Source: Branchiostoma floridae
Taxonomy: Eukaryota > Chordata > Leptocardii > Amphioxiformes > Branchiostomatidae
Length of the DNA stretch: 64,000 nt
Direction of reading: 5' to 3'
Assembly: GCF_000003815.2 (NCBI RefSeq)
Contig: NC_049984.1
Span: 13,186,003-13,250,002, forward strand
Shown piece after piece: positions 11,101-22,900 of the stretch. A program made the position numbers and the translations under genes. The notes beneath the pieces were generated by a model. The model was not told the origin of the DNA and made no database searches. It worked only from the letters and a program-made list of their open reading frames with translations. Positions within the stretch are counted from its first letter, which is position 1, and each line of letters opens with the position of its first letter.

Positions 11101-13128
11101 TACAATGCTGACCATCATTGAGGTAGTGGACTTGTCAATATACAAAAAAATTACAATGTAGTTTATGTGTCACGGGCAACAATTGTGGTGTTTGGATGAT
11201 GGCATCCAAGCATGGACATAAAAAAATGATACACTAGATTTTTGTGATCTAGGCCTAGGGGGGAAAATTGTGTTTCCAGTTCCCAGCAAAAACCTGACAA
11301 CCCTTGGGAGTTGACCTCCGTCTGGCAAGGGACATCAAATTTGACATCAGGGTGAATTGTGCTTGAACAAATTGAATTGATGTCTGTATAATAAAAACTT
11401 GATGGTGGAAATACCAGTGTCTTTGATCGAAAATAGACAACATGGCAATCCCTACCAACCATCTGATAACTCTAATTTTTTTCGGAGCTGTAACAGGAAA
11501 GACGTTAATTTTCCTACACTCTACCTCCCATGAATAATATTTGACTTGTTTTTGAATTAGAATTCATCGTACCAAATGATATTGCTATTAATTTCCTTGT
11601 CGCCAGGGACATCCTTTATCTTGGGTCATGTTTTAAACAAGTTTACTTGTCTCCCCTTATAGCTTGGTTCTGAGTTGGGAGTGGAGAATCCTCAGATGAA
11701 GATGATGAAGAATGTGATGAGAGTGGTGTCTTTGATGATCCTGCCTCTCACAGCTTCATTCCCCACTGTAAGTACATTCTTGTCCAATATGCCTTGGGGA
11801 GGCTAGACTAGGCCGAGTTTACCACTTTGGTGGGCATGGCCACTAACCAGCTGTCAGTCAATCAGAGAATGTTTCTGTAGGTAAACTGTTCTCTCCTAAC
11901 AGCAGGTTAGAGGCTTGTCCACAAAAGTGGAAACCCCAGCCCGGTTTAGCACAGCTTCCCCAAGGTATATTGCATTGTGTAGGAAAATGCAGTAAGTATA
12001 TTAGACATGTCACATATCTGAAATTCACCAGTGTACCCTATAATTGTATCATCTAACTATAAAGAACTCAGCTATCCAAAATCTGAATCCATATGATTTT
12101 GACCAATTTCTTCCCTTAAATATGTGTTCCAGCATTCAATTTATGTCAGAGATAGAAACTGTTGAAACATGTACTGATTGTTTTGTTGTACTTTTCAACA
12201 GGCTATCTTCACATACTGGATGACGTCCAACACCTTCACCATTGCTCAGATCAGCCTGCTGAAGGTCCCTGCTGTCAGACAGTGGCTGAAGATGCCGAAC
12301 AAGATCCAGCATGATCCGTCCAGTTTGAAGAAGAGCGAAGGCTTCATCAAAGGCATGAAATCAGGTAAGACTATGTTGTAGTTACCAAGTGTCCTAGCTA
12401 AGTAAAGCTATGTTGTAGTTACCAACTGTCCCAACTTAGTAAAAGCTACACTGTGGTGACCAACTGCCCTAGCTAGGTAAAGCTGGCTTGTAGTTACTCT
12501 AAATTTTTACATTTTTACTTGACTGTTTTCCCCATAGTTATAGTCACAGTACATGTATTTACCTACCTTAGTTGCATTCCAATTATTTTCATGATGTGAA
12601 AATAAACTTTTGTTAGCATTTTTGCATCCCAACCTTAACATGTATACAATTGATTGATGCATTGTTCCCACCTAAATCAAACATTTTTGCCAGTAGAGTG
12701 TATCATTTTAGCAGCTCTTGAATTTTTCTATAAAATAGACTCACTAAAATAGATAGGCCACATTTGCCAGCAAATATAGCATACTTCGCTCTCCCCATGA
12801 AAAACTAGATGGTTGCATATCAACCTTTTGCATAAATGGACTATCCCAACATCAGCCCACTCCAAAATGAAATTTTCAAAATTTGACATAAACCCCACAA
12901 TGTCATGAATAATGATGTAAGAATGAATTATAAATATGTTTTGTAATTCCAGGGTGGAAAAATGCTAACCTTGCTAATGAGGTGGAAAACAGACAAAGAC
13001 GAGCAGCACTTAGATGGAAGGAGGCGGGGACAGGTCCGGTACCACAGACATTCACTTACGACCCAACCAAGCAGACGCCAGCGGGGGCCCATGGCATCAA
13101 AACCAAAGGCACAGTCCGCAAAAAGTAG
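8168..13128 (+). CDS. OXA1L: Mitochondrial inner-membrane insertase OXA1L (YidC/Oxa1 family)
   Basis: Nine exons join in frame: 8168-8236, 8927-9112, 9432-9714, 10197-10340, 10554-10639, 10958-11122, 11663-11767, 12202-12364 and 12953-13128 (stop TAG), giving 458 aa. OXA1L inserts mitochondrially made and some imported proteins into the inner membrane and supports assembly of respiratory complexes and ATP synthase. Exon 1 encodes a short basic start (MAALVRSCGGGGHLIFRNLG) like a targeting presequence. Exon 3 ends with ELGLGGWSPICLLQSSIDMF, the segment before the first membrane helix (PWWASIVCC). Exons 4-5 give the coiled matrix loop (MPQIQKMNEKINEARTMG, then KKHGVNPLKNFLVPLVQ). Exon 6 holds PVFISFFVGLRRMATLP and the GGIFWFTDL block; exon 8 holds AIFTYWMTSNTFTIAQ, the last helix. 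The C-terminal tail is basic, as in ribosome-binding mitochondrial Oxa1. Length fits the family. A polyadenylation hexamer AATAAA is at 13399-13404. Confidence 0.95.
8709..8850. repeat. Small inverted-repeat element in OXA1L intron 1
   Basis: The left end (about 8716-8735) reads GTATATTCCGCATCACCC. The right end (about 8816-8836) contains GATGATACGGAGTACAC, which is close to its reverse complement. The same terminal motif, GGGTGATACGGAATACAC, recurs at 22159-22176 next to a GC-rich hairpin. This suggests a dispersed MITE-like family with ends of the type GTRTAYTCCGTATCACCC. Similarity was judged by eye and target duplications were not resolved. Confidence 0.45.
10783..10806. repeat. Short AGAGT pentanucleotide run
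   Basis: About four to five copies of AGAGT lie in OXA1L intron 5. This is the reverse complement of the ACTCT unit that makes up the satellite at 23463-24175, so it may be a seed or remnant of the same simple repeat. Confidence 0.6.
11786..11967. repeat. Fold-back MITE-like element (family copy A)
   Basis: The ends are inverted copies of each other: ATATGCCTTGGGGAGGCT at the left and AGCTTCCCCAAGGTATAT at the right. Internal inverted similarity includes ACCACTTTGGTGGGCATGGC against CCACAAAAGTGG, and the two halves of CTAACCAGCTGTCAG / CAGGTTAGAGG. Related copies are at about 1470-1805 and 15440-15580. No coding capacity. It lies in OXA1L intron 7, starting about 20 bp after the donor. Confidence 0.6.
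12365..12500. repeat. Tandem repeat of about 38 bp, about 3.5 copies
   Basis: The unit is roughly AAAGCTATGTTGTAGTTACC plus AACTGTCCTAGCTAAGT, with substitutions between copies. The array begins at the donor site of OXA1L exon 8 (exon end 12364) and runs into the intron. Confidence 0.7.
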
Positions 13129-13938
13129 ACAATTTCGAAATATAGTATGAAACAATCTTGTGTTTATTGTAGATTTTATACAGAAACTTCAAACAGGCAA
13201 CAATCAAAAGGTTCCAACAGTCTTGTACAATGTACAATGATTGTTGTGTGCAAGACGGTGCAAATTCATCTTTTGTGTACTTAGCAATACAGTTGAACAA
13301 CAGGTTGTATTATGATATACAAAACAATTTATTAGCATAAAGCTTCAGTTTGTGTGAAAATGTCTCTGTATCACATCAATCAACTTTAGATGAAAACAAA
13401 TAAACTACATTTTTTTTTTTTTCCAACAGTCAGTTTTCACTGTTTCTTGATTCAAGTCATTGTGATAGACAGCCAGGGTTGGTCTATTATGCCCTCTTCA
13501 GCACACATCTAATAAGGGATATAAAGGCCACCAGTATCTGAAGATCATATGAAACATACAAACTATGTACAAAAACTCCAGATGCTCAGCTCCATACTAT
13601 TGAAGGGTGTCCACCGAACAAATAGAACAGCAGACTCAATAACTTCCTTATCATATGTGCTCCAATCACACACAAGTGCCTACCTAAATGCAACTGATTT
13701 TCCATGTTGCCGTAAATCTCATATCCTTAGTAGCACAGCAAGTTGTGTCTCTCACTCTTTGAAAAAATCCTACACATTGTCGAATCAGTTTTATTAAATT
13801 AGGATATTGGATTTAACGGGAAGAATATGTGTATACAAACCCACATAAGACTTAACAACAAGGCAGCAGTCCTTAAAGGAGTATCAGATAATCTATTTTG
13901 ATCAGAATGTACACAAAATACCAACTACAACAGTTGGC

Positions 13939-16900
13939 CTATTCACTCATTGTTGTACAAGCCAGGACAGTTGGTGCTTGTTTGTCCAGTCCTAGCTTCC
14001 TGCTGTTGACCACAAGGACCAGCGGAGTCTCCACACGGATCAAGCTGAACTGGAACTTCTGCAACAAGTATAAATTTCACATTTTAGCGTAGCATCTCCA
14101 AGGTGTATTCCATATGTCGTAGGTGAGGCTCTGCATACGAGAATTAGAAAATCATTTAAGAGAGGATATGTACCTTGTCCTTGTGCTGAAAGTCTACATG
14201 TTGCAAGAAAGGCTCTGGAATGGCCACCGAGTCCCCAACAATTGTTCCATAATTAGGTGCCACGTTGTACAACGTTACTGCAAAGCAGGTGCCTTCCTTG
14301 TCGGTCAAAGCAAAGGTGCTAGAAGAGTGAAGACACATTTGTCAGTTAAAGAACCAACGTTTCAGTCTCAACAACTAAAAGCATTTGAGAAAGTTACCAA
14401 TTCTTCCCTTTTCACACAAACTACAAAAGTATTGACATACTTACAAAGGAATGGTTTCCTCTGTTGTGACACTGCAAACCACTTTGCCCAACACCAGTTT
14501 ATTCTTATTCAGTCCAGTAGCCAAATTTGCCAAAGTTGTCGATTCCAATGGAACTTTCTTCCCTGTTGAGCTTTCAAATGATCCGCCTCCATATGGCCCC
14601 AGGTCCTTCTCTGACAGAGACTTCAGCATGGACTGGAGTCTTTTGGCTTTCAATTTCCCCTGGAAAACAAAGAACGTATCGTAATATTGTAAAATCATTT
14701 ACTTTTGTAGTCTGGTATCATCCGCGGTAGGAGGAAAAAGCATTTTTTTCAGTAGTCCTATATACTAGAAAACAAATTTGGGATGTCATGAAATCCCAGA
14801 TCTACATGTGTACATAGAATTTGCTACAAAAACATAAATGTGAAATTTTCAGGATTTTATTTAGGTTTAATTAAAAAACACTGGTAATGATCCTAGCTCT
14901 TTTCAATAAGTACATTAGGATGTTTCAAGTGCACTAGGTGTGGCTCTTCCCAAACACGAGACATCAGGCTTTACGTCCCATCTGACAGGACATCCCTACT
15001 CGAAGCTAGGTACTTTTTTTTTACCTGATCATTAATCAAGTAAGGAAATGGGTCTTAAGTGCCTTTCTCAAGGTTAAAACACTGGGGACTGCTAGGAATG
15101 CAAACCCAAAACCTTTAGATTCAAAATCAGCACTCTAACCACAAGACTACCTTACCAAGTTACCATCCATGTCACTTTCCTCCCTACCTTGTGGTGCACC
15201 ATGTCCGCCACCTTGGACAGGTAAGTGAGAAGCTGTGTCTGCTTCATGCTAGGCTGGTCCCACGTGGGGTCCAGTGCTGAAGCTTGGTCCCAGTGCATCA
15301 AGGCCAGCTGAAACTGTTCTTCATACCTTAACACCTGTCAACAGATGAAAGAAAGATATTATGAACATAACTGATAAATATCAAATATCTGGCAATGCTC
15401 ATCCATTCTCCCTTGCAGAGACTCACCCAAAGCCTATATGATACACCTTGGGTAGGCTCTGATGAAAACTATGTCAAGGTTTCCACTTTTGTAGACATGG
15501 CTGTCAGTGATAGAATCACCTAAATATTTTCTTCAGGTAAAGCCAATTCTCTGATTGGTAGACATCTGGTTAGAAGGGAGAATACACTTATCTTCAATTT
15601 AAGCATGACTCAAACCTACAGTATTGATAAAGACATTTGTCAAATAATAGACGAGTATGTGTATGGAGGCTTGACCTACTGTTGCTTTGTTGAAGTGCAG
15701 GTCTGGATTGCTTTTGGCCACAACATCGCCCTCCTGAAAGAGTTCAAATAGTTAAATATCTGATTGGAAATAAAAGAGATTTTGTTATCTTTCCTCTTCT
15801 GAAAAGCTGCAAATACTAGTAGTACATAACAATGGGACTGCCTAGCAAGACATTACAGCTGTTATTAATCTACTTTTCCAACATAAAAAAATGATCCTAT
15901 TTTACATACAGGTATTCCTGAAAAGTGTTATATAACACTTACAAATAATGTGAAATCATGAAAAAACACAAATCAATATATTCAATACAACATCTTTATT
16001 ATGTGAAACATAATCTCTGTACACAGTATTGACAATGCCAGCCTTTAGGCATCTTACAGCATCCTGTAACAATTCAATGCATGCAATTCCCTGGATGCCT
16101 ATCATATTTCATAACATGGGCATATCCATATGATACATGCAATAAATATTGGTGTCTTATATCAATATCAATATCAGAAAATGAATGGTTTACAGATATG
16201 TTCCAAAAGAATACAAAATGTCCTCATAGAGTCAATGTCTTTATGCCAGTCATTATGCATTCAGCTTCTTTTTTGAAGTTCTTTCTCAGCAAACCTTTAG
16301 TAGTCAGCTTATGGGAGTTAACATTTATCCTTGTTGCCGTACAGATGTGTTGACTAGTCAGACAAAAGCAACTTCAAGTCCTTTCAAACACATCTTTAAC
16401 AAAAAGGTTTTGACATTAGATCCATCCTCCAAACTTGATTTTGTTAGGAATGTACACATCTGTCAGGAAGGTTGGAGAAATGGAGATGAGAGACTGGATT
16501 TCCGCCTTTCTGTCCCTCGTCATGAATTCCTCTAGCTCTCTCCTCCACAACGGCTCTGCAGAAAGGTACGGCCTTCTTAGTAGCTCCCTTGCTTTCGCTC
16601 TATCCGAGTCAGTCATGGGTAAGAGAACATCTTCTTGGATACATAGCCGCCTGACGTCCGAAGGCAGCACTCCAAGCCACTTTAGGGTGGGTACAGTCAG
16701 GCTGTGGGATTCATGTGAAAGTGCCATGGACCCGTACTTGTATGTACACATGATTTCCATACCGTGGGGGTCAGCGTCCACCAGGGCAAAGACGGGTATG
16801 TGGAAAGCCTTCCACAGTTTGTGGACTAACATACGTGTGTTGAGGTCGGGTACCCCCTTGCCTGTGACCAAGATGCAAGGTGCCAGCTTCCTGCAGAACC

Positions 16901-19900
16901 CGTCGTCCAGCAACTTCTGGAAAGTGGCATCCTTTTCCACAACCAGCACAAACTTGGCGTCTGGAAGGGAAAAGAAGGACATCAGCAACTTGGTTGCAGT
17001 TTTAACACTTATCCAACCAAGTCATTTTTTAATATAATGTATATGCCATCTTAACATTTTTCATTGGTGAAATAACTCCAGCCATGAGTTTGTATATGTC
17101 TTACAACAGGGGGCTAAAATTAAATAGAGAATGATATACTGTTGACACTGGTCTATTAATAGCTTACCCATACAGACTAAAAAAGGCCAGCTTTCAATTT
17201 ATGAAGTGTGATTGCAGAAAACAAGGAAATTGCTTGACACAGCTGTAGAGATTTTTCCATTGCAGAATTCCTTCCATCTTTGTCACTTTCTAAAGAATTT
17301 AAAACTTGACAGAATATTAGAAGCATTTGAAAACAGGCACACCAGAATAGAAACCCTGACTTACTTGAGTGTAGGTTTGTGATATGTTGTACGTGTGCTG
17401 GCACCATGGTCCCTCCACTTGCTACTGAGCAGTCCAGAAAACTGCCATCGCTGTCCACCAGGGTTAGATCCCCGGCTACACAACCTTTGGATGTGGCTAG
17501 GATGTGCAGACTATGCCTGGGTACTTCCAACATGCAGGCAATGTCGTCAACTATCGTGTCAAGCACACGCTGGCTACCAAACAACTTGGTGTTGTTGTAA
17601 AAGACGTCCCGTTTTGTAGAATATGTGTTCGTCTGCACAAGCCGGTAACTTATGGCAAGGACTTGTAAAGTTCTTGCGAATCTTGTAGTCGATTTTATTG
17701 CCGAGAAGTCCACCGTCTTTACTACAGGATTGTCACTGGGAACGACTCCAAAATCCTCGTCGAAGGAGACGTTTGAGGAGTTTTGCCTGTCTTTGTAAGT
17801 CAGGACAGGAGACTGTCCTTTGGACAAGGCGGCAATCATTGTCTCGGTAAGACGCTCGATAGCTCTCAACACTTGTCCCCTGGAACCATTCTCTCCATCG
17901 TCTGAGGCAGATGACTTGTCTTTCTTTGTAGAGGGTAGTCTTTTATGAACAATCTCTCTTTCACGATTCAGAAGTTCGTGGCCTAAAGTCTCAAGGGAAT
18001 CCCAGAAATTGACATCGCCTTCCGTCATCGCTGAATGGTGTTGTAACGCCAAATTTTACTTTAGCACGCTCCCTCGCTCAACAGATCGATTTTCCAGCTG
18101 CATGAAGACACCAGATAATATCCTAAAGATACTGTATGGGAAGCGATACAGTTGTCATGCCACGATAACAGCTAGAAATGGGTCGTCTTGTCTCCACGTC
18201 GTCTGCTCTCGGCTTTTCGAATGTTGATGTCCGCCATTTTCTTTTTCGGGCAATACCACGGCAAACAACCGGGTAGCAGACACTAATACACACGTTTTCA
18301 TACATAAGTAAAATCGAATGTTTGCAAATTAAAGACTATTACAATCTTAACTATGTACATATGTATTTAGAAACATTTTATTGGAGAGTGCGTAGCCTCA
18401 CATTATTCTACATTCAAAACTTGGTGCAATGTACTCCCCCCATTAAAGGTCCAAGTTGGTACAGTCCCAAAGCAGACGACAGCGTGCGTGCGTCCAGCTG
18501 ATAACACAGTTGTCTCCGGCCAACTTCCGTAAAAAATCACGTGGTTTCCTCACCACAAATTGTTGTAAAACATTTACATCATCCGGGTATACGCCAAAAA
18601 TCATTTCCCTGCCGACTCATTATGCGCTAAAGGCTGGGGCTCAATGCTGGAAGCAGTTATTTGTGAGTGTTCTATCGTTGCTAACCCAAGTTCTACCTGT
18701 TGTCAAATGCATTGTCAACCACGGTTGAAGTAGGCATTCTAAAACAAACATTTCACAGCAGCCTCGCTAATTTCAAGTTGTGATGGCGGCAAGCGTTCAG
18801 ACAGCAATAATGGACAACGCAAGTGCCATGGAAAACAACGGGACCAAATTCACAACGGAAATCGTGCATTTTGAAGAACAGGAGAGGAACATTCCAGAGG
18901 AGGGACATTTGAGAGAGGAACTTTCTCAGAAGCAAAAGCAGTCTGAACTAGCTGAGGAACTAAGGCTCCTGTCTTACTGCAGATTACATCGCCCTCTCAC
19001 AGACTCTGAAGAGAGAAAGTTGAGCATCATTTTGAAAGAGCGAAGCCTGACTCGGGAAGAAGTTCGCCAAGGGTGGATGTGGAAACGGAGCAAGAACACC
19101 GCCAACCAAATATACGGTACTGCTAGAGGTAAAAATGAGTCAAGGGCAAGAAAGTGTGTATCTCTACTACAAGACGTTTCACCAGAAGTTGTAAGTGTAC
19201 CAACCACAAAGGAGACAGACGCAACTGAGAGTACCTCTCCAAGCAAGCAATTTCACTCTAATCTTACGCCAAATGTCAAAAGAATGGCCAATAAAATGGG
19301 CACAAACAAGGTGGACAAATCTGAAGAATCAAGAAAAATGGAACATCTTGCTCCCAGTTCTGGCACTGGTTCGACCGTGTCCACACCAACATGTTCGCGG
19401 TCAACCTCAAAACAGGAAGTTTCAGAGGAAATCTGTTCAAAGGAAGATAAGGAAGATAATGAGGTCATCTACTACACTACTGACATGGCTGACAGTGAGA
19501 GCCTCGACAGTGTGCTGGGGGATGTTCCCCTGTACCCCGAGACAGAAATGGCTGCAGAAAAAGTAGCAAAACAAGACAGAAGCCAAGCTGACGTTGCAAG
19601 CATGATCAGCCATAGTCACCTGCCCAGGAGAGGCCTGCGGGGCCACCTTGTGAGAATGTGCTGCTGCCTGGTACCCCAGAGTGAGGAGATGGCAACAAGA
19701 GGTTTCCAGGCTCCCATGGAGCTTGTGCCAACTTCAGTGTTGAATGATAACTTCTATATCACAGCAGAGGCTAGCACTGAGGATATGTCCACTGTGCTTA
19801 CAGCCGTGGATGGAGAATGACTCTTCAAACTGTGAAAGTCTGTTTCCAGCTTTAAATGTTTGTTACACCCATTCACGTTAATGTTAGGGGTGTTGCAAAA

Positions 19901-22900
19901 GAAAAGAAAAGGCAAAATTTGATTCCATTGGAATTTGCAAGCCAATGTTGTTAATTTTGTTGTTACATCTGCTATTATGAAAATATATTGTCATGTTATG
20001 AAGTACAGATTTTTTTAATGAAAGGGGTGATTTTTTTTCCATGCCAACAAGAAAATTTCCTGGTGATCTGTGTTCATTTTAACCCGGTTTCTAGTTGGTT
20101 GAGGCAAATATAATATCAGAATAATTATTTGATGTGTTTTATCTGTGTAGATCTACCAACATCATAAGCTTTTAATGTAAAACTATATTTGCTTGAATAT
20201 TATGTGTACATACATAGGTGTAGCAAGTATTTAATTGTAAAACTATCCTATCATTATGATGGACTAGAATAGTGTTATTACTAGTCACAGAATGATTTAA
20301 TAGTTCCAAACTTCCCATGTTTGTTTGAGATATTAATGCTTTAGATGTAAGTCAAACCAAAGAAACTAAGTACATGTCTTCATTTCATGCTACTGTACAT
20401 AAGGGAAAACAAGTCCATTATCATATTTACAATGTATGCTTGTAGCATGAATGTGAACTGTTTTTTTAATAATCTGTCATCTACCTTTCTACACTATAAG
20501 ACCTTTAAATCATATATCATATGTGATCTGGTCAGTCTGTGTCAGTAATTATTCAAGTAAAAGTGTTGAAAGTGATAACTAAACAATATTACCTACAATA
20601 CTTGACAGTCCCATAATAAACATAAAGAAATAAGATAGTTTTAATAAGTGACTAATGGATGAAATTGGGAGTTATAAGTGAGATGGAATGTACTGATTAT
20701 TTGTTTAGAAAAGTAAAAAAAGAGCCAACAATGCACATCTTTATTGAAATTTGTGTTTGTGAGTATTAAATCATTTCCCTCCACACTCCACCCAACACTT
20801 ACCGCTTGGTTGTATGCACTCATACATTGTTTGAGAATCTGTAGATTTTGGTCACCAGAGAAGTACACAGACAGGTAGGCGTTGCCGAGAACAACTGGAC
20901 AAAATATAAATGTCACATCACAAACATTAAAACATCATCACGGCTGGGTACCAGTACAGAACACTCATGTCCAGGCCCAGATCTGAACCTGCATCAGATC
21001 TTGTTGAGTGGTACAAAATGATTCTAGTCTTAAAACTTACTCAACTCATCACCTGTAGACTCATCCTTTATGCATTTGTAAATATAATGTATAGCTCAAT
21101 GGAAATCAGTCAAGTCTTAGAAAGAAGTATAAACGAGGTTCAGGTAAATCTGCTCTGTATGGGCCTTAGATTGATACTTCAAGAAACAGCTAGTAAAACT
21201 CCAATTTAGTGCTACCTCCTGGACAGTACTTCTCCTAGTCATTCCAAAACTGGCCCTCTGATATTTTTTTTTTCTATTTTTTTTCTTGCAGATTGGTCTA
21301 GTAAGGAAAAAAAGTTATGTACCAGTCCATTGGATCAGTATCCACTAGGGGTGGGTACCGGTACAGAAAATTCAGGTCCAGGTTCGGTTCAGGTCCAAAG
21401 GATCAGGTCCAGGTTTGGACCTGAACCTGATTCATTATTCGAGAACTTGTGAATGGACAATACTAAAAACAATGGTCCACTTTGCAACAAAGAAACTGTT
21501 TTGTGGAGTATTCGACACCCATTGGTGTTTTGAAATCCTACAGGGCTACCTGCCTCTGTACTGACTGTAAAACTTGGTAGAAATGGCTATAGACTTTCCA
21601 CCACTTTGCTCGTTATTTTCCTCGACCGGTAAGCCCTGAAACGTGAATGCCTGATCATATTATCTGTTCCTTTTCCAATAGGTCCAACATCTAGTCCACA
21701 GAATTTTTTCTTTTTTCAGGTTCGTTTTTCCGGACCGGTCCAATAAGAAAAAACGGTTTTGTACCGGTACACTGTATCCACCCATAATATCTACCTTTAA
21801 ACGTAAAAATAGATATGACAACAAATGTATACACAACAGTAATAATATAGAGCAATCTTTAAAGAGTTGTCATTTGCAAATTTTACACTAGAAATGACAA
21901 AGTCTTACACCATGAAGTGCCATCATTGACATCCAGTTGTACAGCTTCCTTGGCTACAGTCACACTCTCCTGGATGTTCTTGAGTCGATCTACAGGGTCT
22001 GTACCAAGCTGACGTAAGACCATGGACAGATTCCTCAGCGACACTTTGTTCCTGGACTGTGAGAGAAATAAAGCGCTATTGCCAGCCCGACCGCGGGTCG
22101 GATCACCCTCCGGCCTTCGGCCGTCGGGCGATCCGACCCGCAGCCGGGCTGGGACCTCGGGTGATACGGAATACACTGTGTTGCATTCTATATGTACTCA
22201 ACAAGTCCTAGGCCACATGATTGTCCCTAATTCAGGCTATAGACCTTGTCATGGAGACAAACTGTCTATGTATGACACCACATTACTTTCAGGGGTGTCA
22301 GCCAATAATGCAGCAATACCTGAAAGTGCCCAAATGACTGTGGGACTTAAATAACTACCCAAATACCAAAATTCATACAGAACAATCAATAGGATTTGGG
22401 ACTTATAGGTGCATACACAACAGAAACTCCTGGCCCCCATTAGAGGTGAACCCTAGCTCTTACTGGAGGCAAAATATGCTTAGAGTTATAAGTAAGGTCC
22501 TACCTTGGTAAGAGCTCCAGAGAAACAGTTTTTGGCAGCCTCCACATCTCCTTTCTTCCAGTAGCACTCACCAAGGTTGTTCCATGCTTCCACAAGGGAG
22601 GGATCTAACTTAACTGCCTTGGAGAGCATGTCAAGAGCTTCCGGGTCAAAATCTGAGGTGACATTCAGGGCGCGGCCTCTCTGCATGTAAACCTGTGCCT
22701 TGTTAGGGCATATCTCTGTGTGATGAAAAGTTGCAGCATGAATGCTTTAGTGTAAAACATGATGGTGGTAGCATTACTACTAGTAAGAAAGGCAAACAAT
22801 TAACTCCTTGAAAATGAACTCTGAGGCATTGTGATCAGTTGGTATTTGTTTATTTGTATGTTTGCTTTGGTGTGCGTCCACAGTCATGTGAATATTGCAC

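Noticed and set aside
16435-17037. 200-aa plus-strand frame
   Set aside because: It is the exact antisense shadow of the conserved SPO11 exon 2.
18029-18052. Eight-residue N-terminal extension of SPO11
   Set aside because: It would need a TTG start codon. The first ATG at 18028 gives a family-length protein.
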